Assembly: GCA_040376705.1 (NCBI GenBank)
Contig: JBEIQE010000005.1
Location: 65,040-129,039, forward strand
From: JBEIQE01 sp040376705
GTDB lineage: Bacteria; Pseudomonadota; Alphaproteobacteria; UBA2400
Direction: 5' to 3'
DNA: 64,000 nt
The notes under the pieces were generated by a model that saw only the letters and a program-made list of their open reading frames with translations, made no database searches and had not been told where the DNA came from. How positions within the stretch are numbered: the first letter of the stretch is position 1; every line of letters starts with the position of its first letter. Shown here one piece after another: positions 52,885-60,832 of the stretch. Position numbers and translations under genes: made by a program.

Positions 52885-54156
52885 ATGCCGAAACGGAATA
52901 AATCGTTAACTGGAGAGTTAACTGCCGATGTAATCGTGGTGGGTGGCGGTCTGGCCGGCCTTTCGCTGACCGCGGCGCTCGGCAGTGCCGGTGTTAACGC
53001 GCTTTGTCTCGATCGTGAGACTCCAGCCGCGCAGCTGGCCGTGAAGTACGATGGCCGCACCACCGCCGTGTCCTATGCATCACAGCAAATTCTCTCGGCT
53101 ATAGGCGTATGGCCACTGGTTGAAAAAGAATCCCAGCCCATTCTCGATATCCGCGTAACGGATGGTAATTCACCCAAACACCTGCACTTCCCCTCGGGCG
53201 CCGTGAACGGCGAGCCGTTTGGCTGGATCGTGGATAACCGCGAGCTGCGCCGCGGCCTGTTCAAGCGCCTCGAAACCCTTAAAGATGCGCACCACCTTGC
53301 GCCCGCCGCGGTTAAGTCGATCAAGGCACATCCCGATTATGCTGAGGTGGTGCTCACCAATGGCGAGGTCCTCACCGCCAAGCTGATTGTAGGCGCAGAT
53401 GGCAAAGACAGCCTGTGCCGCGAGCAGGCCGGCATCAAAACCCGCACCCGCGCCTATAACCAAAGCGCGATTGTATGCACCATTGCCTGCGAAAAGCCGC
53501 ATGAGGGCACGGCTCTGGAGAACTTCCGCCCGGCCGGGCCTTTTGCGGTTCTGCCCATGAAGCCCTCAAGTAGCGGAGCGGTAGGGCAGAAATATATCAA
53601 TAAATGCTCGATTGTCTGGTCGGACGATAATGACCTCGCCCCGCATTACCTGAAGCTTTCGGATGCCGAATTCGTGGCTGAGCTGCAGGACCGGATTGGC
53701 GATTGGCTGGGTAAAATCACCCTCGCCTCGCCGCGCTTTGTCTACCCGCTGTCACTGCTACATGCCGCCCGCTATACCGCGCCTCGTTTGGCATTAATAA
53801 GTGAAGCTGCCCACCGCATGCACCCGATCGCGGGCCAAGGCCTTAATATTGGTATGCGCGATGTGGCCCTGCTGGCCGAACTGGTAGCCGATGCCTTACG
53901 TGAAGGTCAGGATATCGGGTCCGAGAAACTCCTCAAAACCTACGAACAGGGCCGCAAAACCGATACCATGGCCATGCTGGCGGGTACGGATGTGCTGACC
54001 CACCTGTTCTCCAACCGCTCGCCCACCCTCACCATGCTGCGCCGCACTGGTTTGGCTGGCGTTAACCGCACCACCCACCTCAAGGGCTTTTTCATGCGTT
54101 ACGCCATGGGGCTGGTTGGGCCGCAAACCCGCCTAGGCCAGCGTTTACCATTATAA
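52885..54156 (+). CDS. UbiH/UbiF/COQ6-family FAD-dependent hydroxylase
   Basis: This is a 423-residue flavoprotein. The FAD dinucleotide-binding motif VIVVGGGLAGLSLTAALGSA lies near residue 20. KYDGRTTAVSYAS, VDNRELRRGLFKRLE, LIVGADGKDSLCREQ and ALISEAAHRMHPIAGQGLN (the second FAD motif, GD/EAAH form) follow. It hydroxylates the ubiquinone ring. Alphaproteobacteria often carry UbiL or UbiM relatives, so the position hydroxylated is not assigned. ATG 52885 has GGAG 7 bases upstream; GTG 52873 is less likely. It diverges from ftsK. Confidence 0.94.
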   Translation: MPKRNKSLTGELTADVIVVGGGLAGLSLTAALGSAGVNALCLDRETPAAQLAVKYDGRTTAVSYASQQILSAIGVWPLVEKESQPILDIRVTDGNSPKHLHFPSGAVNGEPFGWIVDNRELRRGLFKRLETLKDAHHLAPAAVKSIKAHPDYAEVVLTNGEVLTAKLIVGADGKDSLCREQAGIKTRTRAYNQSAIVCTIACEKPHEGTALENFRPAGPFAVLPMKPSSSGAVGQKYINKCSIVWSDDNDLAPHYLKLSDAEFVAELQDRIGDWLGKITLASPRFVYPLSLLHAARYTAPRLALISEAAHRMHPIAGQGLNIGMRDVALLAELVADALREGQDIGSEKLLKTYEQGRKTDTMAMLAGTDVLTHLFSNRSPTLTMLRRTGLAGVNRTTHLKGFFMRYAMGLVGPQTRLGQRLPL

Positions 54157-54210
54157 AAGCTTGGATTCGTCGTCCAGCTGTTGTTAAGCTCCCTGCGGGA
54201 GACAACAATA

Positions 54211-54645
54211 ATGAAACCCTTGGGCAGACGAACAGGTATGGACCTCGATAATCTCGAAAGCCGTAAGGACTCCGATATTCTGGCAAGCTTCCACGGCGTT
54301 GAGCAAGTCTATGACGAGGCTCAGTGCAAGGATGTATTCATGGCCGTCATGCAAACGCAGGGCGGTGAAGCACGCATGGTTGGCATTACCCAGATCATGG
54401 GTCTGCGCATGGCCTTCACCATGACCAGTGAAGCGAATGCCGGCAGCGCCAAGCGCTTTGCCCTCTTGCAGCAGGAAGACTTTGCCACCGAACGCGCCAA
54501 TGCCGCGATTGAGCTGGCCATAGAGGCCGCCAAAGCAGGCACGGCACCTGTCATTTTAAGCGCTGAGAACTTCCCGGAGAGTGTGGTGAGCGAGAGCGCC
54601 GGTATTTTGGCCCGCTATAAAAAGGGCAGCACATTAGGAGGCTAG
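54211..54645 (+). CDS. Small tandem-array protein 1 (unknown function)
   Basis: This is a 144-residue soluble protein. Core phrases are ILASFHGVEQVYD, KDVFMAVMQTQGGEARMVGI, RFALLQQEDFATERA and LSAENFPESVVSESAGILAR. The next gene has matching phrases in the same order (ARFHGFEYGPD, AILAVMERHDGKPEMVGM, RMSLLASEDALVSD, IAAPSFPASIEQQAATVWQK), so the two are duplicates. The start is ATG 54211. Its Shine-Dalgarno GGGAG is half of a CTCCC-TGC-GGGAG hairpin (54189-54201), which could mask the site. It heads a plus-strand run of six genes. Confidence 0.72.
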   Translation: MKPLGRRTGMDLDNLESRKDSDILASFHGVEQVYDEAQCKDVFMAVMQTQGGEARMVGITQIMGLRMAFTMTSEANAGSAKRFALLQQEDFATERANAAIELAIEAAKAGTAPVILSAENFPESVVSESAGILARYKKGSTLGG

Positions 54646-54646
54646 C

Positions 54647-55087
54647 ATGGCGCACCTGAGTGATATCAAACACCGTAGTGATGATGCGCTTTATGCGCGC
54701 TTTCATGGGTTTGAGTACGGGCCCGACAACGCTATTCTCGCGGTGATGGAACGTCACGATGGCAAGCCCGAGATGGTGGGTATGGATACGCTCTACCTCA
54801 TCCATCGCAATTACGAAGAATGCAAACGCCTGCCGCATCTCACGCCCTATCGCATGAGCCTGCTCGCAAGTGAAGATGCATTGGTGTCAGATGTTGGCGC
54901 GCATATGAATGACGTGCGCATTGCCAGCTTCCCGCCTAAGCGCACAGCTACGTGCCCGACGCAGGAGTTCATCATCGCTGCGCCCAGCTTCCCTGCCAGC
55001 ATTGAACAACAGGCCGCAACTGTGTGGCAGAAGTTTAGCGGCACTACACTTGCACGCACTCTCAAGCCTAATCCGGTGCATTCATGA
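54647..55087 (+). CDS. Small tandem-array protein 2 (paralogue of protein 1)
   Basis: This is a 146-residue protein with the same block order as protein 1, described there. Additional Cys occur in EECKRLP and TATCPTQEF. Its Shine-Dalgarno AGGAGG overlaps the stop of protein 1, only 1 base separates the genes, and its own end overlaps protein 3 by 4 bases. No domain is recognised. Confidence 0.75.
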   Translation: MAHLSDIKHRSDDALYARFHGFEYGPDNAILAVMERHDGKPEMVGMDTLYLIHRNYEECKRLPHLTPYRMSLLASEDALVSDVGAHMNDVRIASFPPKRTATCPTQEFIIAAPSFPASIEQQAATVWQKFSGTTLARTLKPNPVHS

Positions 55088-55488
55088 AGTTTCCGTGGCG
55101 CAAGAGTGAGCAGAACCCGGCCGAGAAAATCGCCAGCTTTCAAGGCGTGCTTGAGGATCTCGATAAAACACCCGTCGCCATGTTTGCACTGGTGAGCGGC
55201 AAAGAGTTTGGCCTGACCATGGAAGACCTCGGCGAGCTGGTTGAAAACCACAATGAGCTGCTCTTTCACGGCGGCGCCATGCCACCCGAGGAACGTAATG
55301 TTATCGCGCGTGAACGCCAGCTGGCCTATGACGGTGCTTTTGCGCTTTCGCGACAGTTCAACCTGCTGCTCGACGACCGCCTGCGCCCTTACGAAGCGCC
55401 CAAAGAACGCCAGCCCGGGCCGGCGCAAGCCAATGAGTATGCACAACTCATGCAGCGCCTTGCCGTTAGAAGCCTGAAGCGAGAGTAA
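55084..55488 (+). CDS. Small tandem-array protein 3 (unknown function)
   Basis: This is a 134-residue protein starting MKFPWRKSEQNPAEKIASFQ. The block PVAMFALVSGKEFGLTMEDL continues GELVENHNELL, followed by ERQLAYDGAFALSRQFNLLL and EYAQLMQRLAVRSL. Protein 4 has the same blocks, so 3 and 4 are duplicates. The first half (ASFQGVLEDLDKTPVAMFAL) also resembles ASFHGVEQ...VFMAVM of protein 1, so the whole array may be one diverged family. Start and stop are packed against both neighbours. Confidence 0.74.
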   Translation: MKFPWRKSEQNPAEKIASFQGVLEDLDKTPVAMFALVSGKEFGLTMEDLGELVENHNELLFHGGAMPPEERNVIARERQLAYDGAFALSRQFNLLLDDRLRPYEAPKERQPGPAQANEYAQLMQRLAVRSLKRE

Positions 55489-55490
55489 TC

Positions 55491-55886
55491 ATGCCGTGGT
55501 GGAAAACCTGTGAGCAGATAGCAGCCCAGCGCCTGAACCGTTTTGTGGTTGCCACCACCGATCCGGACGAGGCCTGCATTGCCGTGTTCAAGCGCGAAGA
55601 TGATGCCGATGTGGGCCTGACCATGAAGGACCTTGGCGAATTGGTGGAGCGCCATCGCGAGCGCCTTGAAAACAAGCTGACCCCACCTTCACAGCGCGAA
55701 TGGATGGAGCGCGAGGTCTCGCTGGCCTTTATTGGTGCACGCCGCCTGCAGCAGGTGTTTGGCCTGCCGCTACACGAAGCCTTCACGCCGCAAACTGCAC
55801 AGCCCGAGCCTGTGCTGAACGGCGATAGCGCAAAACTCTATACCGGCTTGATGCGCCGCCTTACCTCGGCTAAACCGGGTTTATGA
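55491..55886 (+). CDS. Small tandem-array protein 4 (paralogue of protein 3)
   Basis: This is a 131-residue protein. EACIAVFKREDDADVGLTMK continues DLGELVERHRERL, and EREVSLAFIGARRLQQVFGL and LYTGLMRRLTSAK follow. These correspond in order to the protein 3 blocks. It begins MPWWKTCEQIAAQRLNRFVV, with MPWWK echoing FPWRK of protein 3. It lies 2 bases after protein 3 and overlaps protein 5 by 4 bases. Confidence 0.74.
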   Translation: MPWWKTCEQIAAQRLNRFVVATTDPDEACIAVFKREDDADVGLTMKDLGELVERHRERLENKLTPPSQREWMEREVSLAFIGARRLQQVFGLPLHEAFTPQTAQPEPVLNGDSAKLYTGLMRRLTSAKPGL

Positions 55887-56176
55887 GCAAAACCTACACC
55901 ATCGTCGAAAAATCGCAGAACAACAGCATGGGGCCCAAGCAGTTTGGGGGCGCGGGCTGGTGGTTTGTGTTACAGGGTAAGTTTAGCGATATGGCTCCCA
56001 TGTCGTTTGTCGGCCAATTTGGCAGCGTTGTGACCAGTAACGGCCCGCAGGCTGTGGAAGTGGTCGATGCGCAGCTGCGCAACGGTGTGCTCTCGGTCAA
56101 GCTTGATGGCACCAATGGTGAACTGCTGGACGGAGCGCTGGTAGGCCGTCAGGCCGAGCTGACCATTGGCACCTAG
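55883..56176 (+). CDS. Small tandem-array protein 5 (beta-rich, unknown)
   Basis: This is a 97-residue protein, rich in Gly, Val and aromatic residues (FGGAGWWFVLQGKFSDMAPM, FVGQFGSVVTSNGPQAVEVV, NGVLSVKLDGTNGELLDGAL). It looks like a small all-beta domain, not a copy of the neighbouring helical proteins. It shares a 4-base overlap with protein 4 and so is co-translated. About 100 bases follow before the next gene. No family is recognised. Confidence 0.62.
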   Translation: MSKTYTIVEKSQNNSMGPKQFGGAGWWFVLQGKFSDMAPMSFVGQFGSVVTSNGPQAVEVVDAQLRNGVLSVKLDGTNGELLDGALVGRQAELTIGT

Positions 56177-56273
56177 CCGACACTAGACGGCACCCGAACC
56201 CTACTTGACGCTCCGCACATTCCTGCAACAATTACCTGCATAAGCAGACCACAGAGTTTGCACAACAGGGACT

Positions 56274-56690
56274 ATGGGCATGATCGAGCAACTGGCGCGC
56301 CGCCAGCCGGGCAGCTTTTTAACTACATATGTTGACGTGGTGAGTAACAACGAGCCACGCGGCGGCATTGTGTGCATCTTCCAGCGGAGCGATAGCAAAC
56401 TGGCCTTTGTGCACGAGAGCGACCTTATGCACTACGAGCGCCTGCATAACATGCTGAATGACAGTAAATGCGCGCATTTTCCGCTAGTGAAAAACTTCAA
56501 CCCTGCCTGCCGGGCTGAAGCAGCGCATGAATGGATGGCGCTTGAAGCCGCCCGCGTGGGCCTGAAACACAAACGCGGGATCGACCCCTACGCCGGCCTC
56601 TCGCCTTACGATATTGCCCGCAAACTGTTCGCACGCTTGCGCAGCGGCATTCCTCCCGCCGGTTATAAAAAGCCGGAAGGGCCGGGTTAA
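56274..56690 (+). CDS. Small tandem-array protein 6 (unknown function)
   Basis: This is a 138-residue protein. FLTTYVDVVSNNEPRGGIVC continues IFQRSDSKLAFVHESDLMHY, which resembles the block (variable D-rich turn, then IAVFKRED..GLTMKDL) of proteins 3 and 4. A Cys-containing middle (NDSKCAHFPLVKNFNPACRA) and a positively charged C-terminus follow. The start may be ATG 56274 or 56280; AGGGA lies just upstream. The relation to the other array members is suggestive only. Confidence 0.66.
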   Translation: MGMIEQLARRQPGSFLTTYVDVVSNNEPRGGIVCIFQRSDSKLAFVHESDLMHYERLHNMLNDSKCAHFPLVKNFNPACRAEAAHEWMALEAARVGLKHKRGIDPYAGLSPYDIARKLFARLRSGIPPAGYKKPEGPG

Positions 56691-56702
56691 CCGGAAATAC
56701 CT

Positions 56703-57680
56703 TTATTCAAAAGTGGCAGCGATACGCTGGGTGAGCGCGGGCGAAAGTTTATGTGCCTCATAGGCCTGACGCGCCTCAGCCTGAGCTGTAAGGGCAATTT
56801 CCCTTACGCCCGCATCAGGCCGTTTAGCCAAGACTGACAGACCCTCGAAAACAAGTGCAGGGCGCATATCAGCACTATCTGCTGCGGCGGCGGTCAACCA
56901 TTCGTTTAGCTGGCGGTACAGACGCACGGGACCATCGCGCAGGCCATGCTTGCTGCTATCATGCACCAGCACACCGCGCTCGGCATTCGCCTCAAGCACG
57001 ATGTTATCATTCAGGCGCAGCTCAGAGTGGGCAGCAAAACCGACAAAAGCCTGCGCTGCCGGATGCGCCTCTAGCGCAGCCTTAAGCTCCGGCGCACCCG
57101 ACATGGCGTTAAGAACATAAGGATAATTCGAGATGATGGCACCGCGCTGGAACAGGCCCGGAGCGCCAGCGGTCAGGCCCTCAAGTGCGGCCTTGTTCAG
57201 TTCGGGGCGGTAGGTTGCAACTGCGCTGGCCAATTCGCCCACGCCGCAACCCGAGGCACTGCCCAGCAGCATCTGCATACCCTTGGCAACGATATGATCG
57301 TCAAGCGCAGGTGCGAAGAGTGACCAGTCTTTGGCCTTAAGCGCAAACGCTGTGAAGTAAGTGAGATTGTAAGTAACCGGGTTATTTACAACCAGTGCTG
57401 TCAGGGTGGTATGCAGCTCTTCCTGCCCATGCTTGAGCAAGCCTGCATCAGGGCGAATGAACTCAAACACCGGGTTAACCCAATGCGAGCAGCCATCAGC
57501 AACATCGCTGCGCACAAGGTAGCGTATGTCATGTCCAGCAAGTTGGGCTCTGAAGCTCTTGTCGTCACCGATCTTGCTCACGCAATCGGCCCATTCAAAT
57601 ATACGGCCGTTCTTGAGGCCACGGCGGGCGGCAGAACGATTCCACATTAGGCTGGCGAATTTTGAAACTGGATTTGTCAT
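56703..57680 (-). CDS. Hypothetical protein (about 325 aa)
   Basis: This soluble, largely helical protein has SKFASLMWNRSAARRGLKNG, SHWVNPVFEFIRPDAGLLKH, LGSASGCGVGELASAVATYR, IISNYPYVLNAM and RAALVFEGLSVLA-like repeats toward the end. There is no signal peptide or membrane segment and no motif I recognise. ATG 57680 is chosen; an upstream TTG at 57728 would add 16 residues. It faces the array proteins from the opposite strand with 12 bases between stops. The 191 bases upstream to the divergent membrane protein probably hold promoters for both. Confidence 0.62.
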   Translation of the reverse strand: MTNPVSKFASLMWNRSAARRGLKNGRIFEWADCVSKIGDDKSFRAQLAGHDIRYLVRSDVADGCSHWVNPVFEFIRPDAGLLKHGQEELHTTLTALVVNNPVTYNLTYFTAFALKAKDWSLFAPALDDHIVAKGMQMLLGSASGCGVGELASAVATYRPELNKAALEGLTAGAPGLFQRGAIISNYPYVLNAMSGAPELKAALEAHPAAQAFVGFAAHSELRLNDNIVLEANAERGVLVHDSSKHGLRDGPVRLYRQLNEWLTAAAADSADMRPALVFEGLSVLAKRPDAGVREIALTAQAEARQAYEAHKLSPALTQRIAATFE

Positions 57681-57871
57681 GCGCCGTTTATAGTTTCCTG
57701 AGGGGGAGCACTTCAAGGTTAATATCAATGGTTAACAGGCCTATTCTCCTGATAAAAACCTGAACTCAATTCGCAGAAATCACAAGTTGCCCGCAAAGCC
57801 CACAGACCTCACTTAAAGTTTTCTTAAACCCCCTGAGGCAGGGTAAAGGCTGCGTGGCGGTGAGGGAAAAC

Positions 57872-59104
57872 ATGTTCGGTTTTATTTCGCGCCTCTTTGG
57901 CCGGGTTTTCTTTTACTGCTTCTTCCTGCCACTGCTGGTGATTGCAGCAATAACAGCTCTCGTTTTTGTTGGGCGCGATATCTATAATTACCAGAGCACA
58001 CAAAATCTGCTGCAGGCGATGGAGGCCGCTGACCCCACCGATACAGGCAGCTGGGCAACGGCAAATGGCCAGATTGCGCTCATCACTGGGCAGCTGACGG
58101 CAGATAGATTATCAGACCGTATTACCGATGCCGCGCCGCAGCTGGCGCAATGTGTAGCGCTGGATGTAAATGTCAAAGAGCGCTGGAGCCGTAAGCGTGG
58201 CCGCTCATCCAGCAAAGAGCTGATAGATGAAATACATGTCGCTAACGACCCGCGCGTGGCTGGTATTGCGATTGACCCTGCCTTCCTGCAACCCAAAGAT
58301 CTTGGGCTGGAGGGCATCAGGTTTGGCCGTAACTCGGCCCTTGGGTTTTTGTGCGATGGCGTAAACCCTAATCATACCTGCGAGATCAAAATCACCTGCC
58401 TGAATCAGCAGCTGGTTAGTGCCATGGGCGATATGAGCGGTAACACGGCATGGCGCGTCCTGGCTTACCCCAAGCAGCTGGGTGATGAACACTTGCCCTT
58501 GCTGCAGTTAGGCCAGCAAACACCGCGTGAGTTTGCCAGTACCTTCAAACTGCGCTTCAACAAACTGGGTCCGGCCAATCTCTTCTTTGCCGGGGTTGGC
58601 TTCTTCACTGTTCTGGTTTTCTGTAAAACAAACCGCTTCAAGGCCTTGAGCATGCTGGCCGTTACTGCTGGCCTCATATGGGCGCCTTATGCCCTGCTCG
58701 ATCTGGCCGAAGTGGCTTATGCGCCGCTGGTCCTGTTCGTATTTGCAGCGCTTTATCTGTTCAGGCTAACAACCAGCGGCCTGACACCCTTTGCCGAGGG
58801 GTTGGCTAGAAAACCTGCCCCCACCAGCCTGCCTGAGATGATTTACATAACACCAAACTATCTGGCGAGCAGTACCGTCCCGCTTGCAGCCGATAGCAGT
58901 TATGATGATCTGGTTGCACCAGCACTGGCCTATATCAAAGCCCGCCTTAGCCCCCTCACCCTGAGCGCGCTTTCCCCGCAGCAACTGGAAAAGACCGTAA
59001 CCATGCATATCGAAACCCATGCCTGTGAGCGCTGGAAGACACTAACCGAATTGCAGCAAGATGGCCTTGTCGCCAAGGTCATTACCGCGCTGAAAAAGAA
59101 GTAG
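57872..59104 (+). CDS. Hypothetical membrane protein
   Basis: This is a 410-residue protein. One N-terminal membrane segment (VFFYCFFLPLLVIAAITALV) precedes a periplasmic-looking domain of about 200 residues with Cys (LAQCVALDVNVKERWS, GFLCDGVNPNHTCEIKITCL). Two or three further segments follow at about 230-300 (NLFFAGVGFFTVLVF, ALSMLAVTAGLIWAPYALL, YAPLVLFVFAALYLF), then a cytoplasmic tail. I do not recognise the family. ATG 57872 has GAGGG 6 bases upstream and is preferred over GTG 57854. Confidence 0.68.
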   Translation: MFGFISRLFGRVFFYCFFLPLLVIAAITALVFVGRDIYNYQSTQNLLQAMEAADPTDTGSWATANGQIALITGQLTADRLSDRITDAAPQLAQCVALDVNVKERWSRKRGRSSSKELIDEIHVANDPRVAGIAIDPAFLQPKDLGLEGIRFGRNSALGFLCDGVNPNHTCEIKITCLNQQLVSAMGDMSGNTAWRVLAYPKQLGDEHLPLLQLGQQTPREFASTFKLRFNKLGPANLFFAGVGFFTVLVFCKTNRFKALSMLAVTAGLIWAPYALLDLAEVAYAPLVLFVFAALYLFRLTTSGLTPFAEGLARKPAPTSLPEMIYITPNYLASSTVPLAADSSYDDLVAPALAYIKARLSPLTLSALSPQQLEKTVTMHIETHACERWKTLTELQQDGLVAKVITALKKK

Positions 59105-59127
59105 ATTAAGCGCGTCGCCCTAATGCG

Positions 59128-59655
59128 CTAGCGCGCCGCCCAAGTGCGTGGTGGGCCGGTATCAATATGCACATGGCCGTTATTGGGATAGAAGGCTACC
59201 CCGCCGCGGTTAAGGCGCATCGCCACCGCCGCTATATCCTGCCCGGCTATGCCCGCAATCTTTATATCTGCCGCCTGACCTTTAAGGTGATAGCTGTTCT
59301 CCGCCACCTGGCCCGATTGACGGCGTAGAGCGGCATTGGTCTGTGGCGAACGGTAGCCAGAGGTGACAATCACCACCGTTTGCGGGGGACGGCCCAGACC
59401 CGCTACAATATCGGCCATAAAGTCCAGAAGCCGCGGATCGACCATCACACCCTCAGGGCTGCGCACATCGCGCATCAGGTAAGAGGCCTGCTGCCAGGCA
59501 CCAAGGTCGAGCTCGCCATTCGGGTAGCGATACTGCAAGGTGGCACGCTCGGCGGTGCGCTGGTTCTGGAGCGTGACGATGCCCTGCCCGCGCCGCTCGC
59601 TGTAGCTGGCGCAACCTGCCAGCAGCAAAACCATGATTAAGGCAAGCGCGCGCAT
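59128..59655 (-). CDS. YcbK/DUF882-type murein peptidase lipoprotein
   Basis: This 175-residue lipoprotein has ALIMVLLLAGC as its signal and lipobox (Cys at about 15). The DUF882 (M15-like) metal-binding core has VIVTSGYRSPQTNAALRRQS, SYHLKGQAADIKI and GHVHIDTGPPRTW, giving the His and Asp zinc ligands. The family cleaves peptidoglycan peptides (YcbK/MepK) in the periplasm. It follows the response regulator, with which it shares 1 base, so the two are probably one unit. Confidence 0.88.
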   Translation of the reverse strand: MRALALIMVLLLAGCASYSERRGQGIVTLQNQRTAERATLQYRYPNGELDLGAWQQASYLMRDVRSPEGVMVDPRLLDFMADIVAGLGRPPQTVVIVTSGYRSPQTNAALRRQSGQVAENSYHLKGQAADIKIAGIAGQDIAAVAMRLNRGGVAFYPNNGHVHIDTGPPRTWAAR

Positions 59656-60260
59656 TAACCTGCCCCCGCCAATGAGTAACCGCCATCAATGGTCAGCAGC
59701 AGTGTGGGCGCTGCAGGATCGGCCTCGATTTTCTGGCGCAGGCGGTAAATATGCGTCTCGAGCGTATGGGTATCGAGCCCTTCACGATACCCCCAGACGC
59801 GCTCAAGCAGCTCATCGCGCTGCATGCCTGCGCTGCCACTTTCGGCCAGCATGCGCAGCAGGTGCACTTCTTTATCGGTCAGCTTGGTGTGCTCATCGCC
59901 CTCGGCACTTAACAACACGCGCTCGAGTGGCAGGCAGACATACGGCCCCACCGCAAATTCTTCTTCTGCCTCGCCGCGCCCAAGTAACAATTGAAGGCGG
60001 CTGGCCAACTGGCTCCAGCGCACCGGCGTTGCAATATCCCCGCCCGGCCCAAGGCGCAGCGCCCTGAAGTTGCGGCAGGGCTCGAGGTCAAACTCGCCAT
60101 CCGGGTTCAGCAGCAAAGCATCAGGCTTGGCAGCCAGAGCAGTCTTGAATTCGGCCAGTGTGCGGGCCACAGCCAGCTCCAGCCCCGGCCAGCGCGAGAG
60201 CTGCTCGGTGAGCGCATCCCTTTGGGCAGTCTGGGGGGCAAACAGGAGGAGACTGGGCAT
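59655..60260 (-). CDS. OmpR-family transcription regulator with degenerate receiver
   Basis: This protein is about 201 residues. The C-terminal winged helix of the OmpR type is clear (HTKLTDKEVHLLRMLAESGS, RDELLERVWGYREGLDTHTL, ETHIYRLRQKIEAD, LLTIDGGYSLAG). The N-terminal receiver is shortened and altered. The acidic pair of the first loop is absent (LLLFAPQTAQRD) and the phosphoacceptor Asp is Asn (DALLLNPDG), so control by phosphorylation is unlikely. ATG 60260 is chosen over 60320. No histidine kinase lies nearby. It may control the YcbK-like lipoprotein gene that follows. Confidence 0.86.
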   Translation of the reverse strand: MPSLLLFAPQTAQRDALTEQLSRWPGLELAVARTLAEFKTALAAKPDALLLNPDGEFDLEPCRNFRALRLGPGGDIATPVRWSQLASRLQLLLGRGEAEEEFAVGPYVCLPLERVLLSAEGDEHTKLTDKEVHLLRMLAESGSAGMQRDELLERVWGYREGLDTHTLETHIYRLRQKIEADPAAPTLLLTIDGGYSLAGAG

Positions 60261-60359
60261 AACAAGCGGTAGAATCTGCCAGTTCGCCCTGAAGGGCAAT
60301 ATATAAGTGTTGAGAATCAAGCTGCTTGCAGCTGGCGCGGGGCTTGCATCTTAACTCTT

Positions 60360-60812
60360 ATGACCATTGACCTTGGCCAGCTGCCTGCTGCGGGGAATAA
60401 CCCTGCACACCCCACCACCGCTTCCGGCAAGCGGAACTGGTCGTGGCAAGCCGTGCATGGCGATGTGCCCAAACCGAGCGCCGATACTGTGCCCGAGCAC
60501 GAAGGCGGCTTTGCCGACCTGATCGACATTATCAACCCGCTGCAGCACATCCCAATCGTGGGGAACATCTACCGCGCCATGACCGGCGATACGATCAACC
60601 CGGTCGGGCGCATTCTGGGTGGCGGGCTCTTTGGCGGGCCGATTGGTTTTCTCTCCGGTATTGGCAGCACTTTAGTGGCCGAAGGCACCGGAAAGGATGT
60701 AGGTGAGCATTTACTCGCATCACTCTTTGGCGATCAGTCTTCAAGCAATTCAATTACTTCGGTGGCGCAAGCATCCGCTCGCTACGATGCAGCGTCACGC
60801 ATCCGCATGTAG
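60360..60812 (+). CDS. Conserved hypothetical protein with glycine-rich hydrophobic core
   Basis: This is a 150-residue protein. GGFADLIDIINPLQHIPIVG continues NIYRAMTGDTINPVGRIL, followed by a Gly-rich hydrophobic stretch (GGGLFGGPIGFLSGIGSTLV) that could insert in membranes. A similar sentence occurs in other alphaproteobacterial hypothetical proteins as far as I recall; I cannot check. No signal peptide. It is divergent from the regulator and converges on the yggS-like gene with 20 bases between stops. Confidence 0.72.
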   Translation: MTIDLGQLPAAGNNPAHPTTASGKRNWSWQAVHGDVPKPSADTVPEHEGGFADLIDIINPLQHIPIVGNIYRAMTGDTINPVGRILGGGLFGGPIGFLSGIGSTLVAEGTGKDVGEHLLASLFGDQSSSNSITSVAQASARYDAASRIRM

Positions 60813-60832
60813 GCCGGCTTACTTAAAGGCAG

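Noticed and set aside
54211..56690. Prophage or contact-dependent inhibition locus
   Set aside because: There are many small tandem genes, but no integrase, structural phage gene, large toxin or secretion partner is visible.
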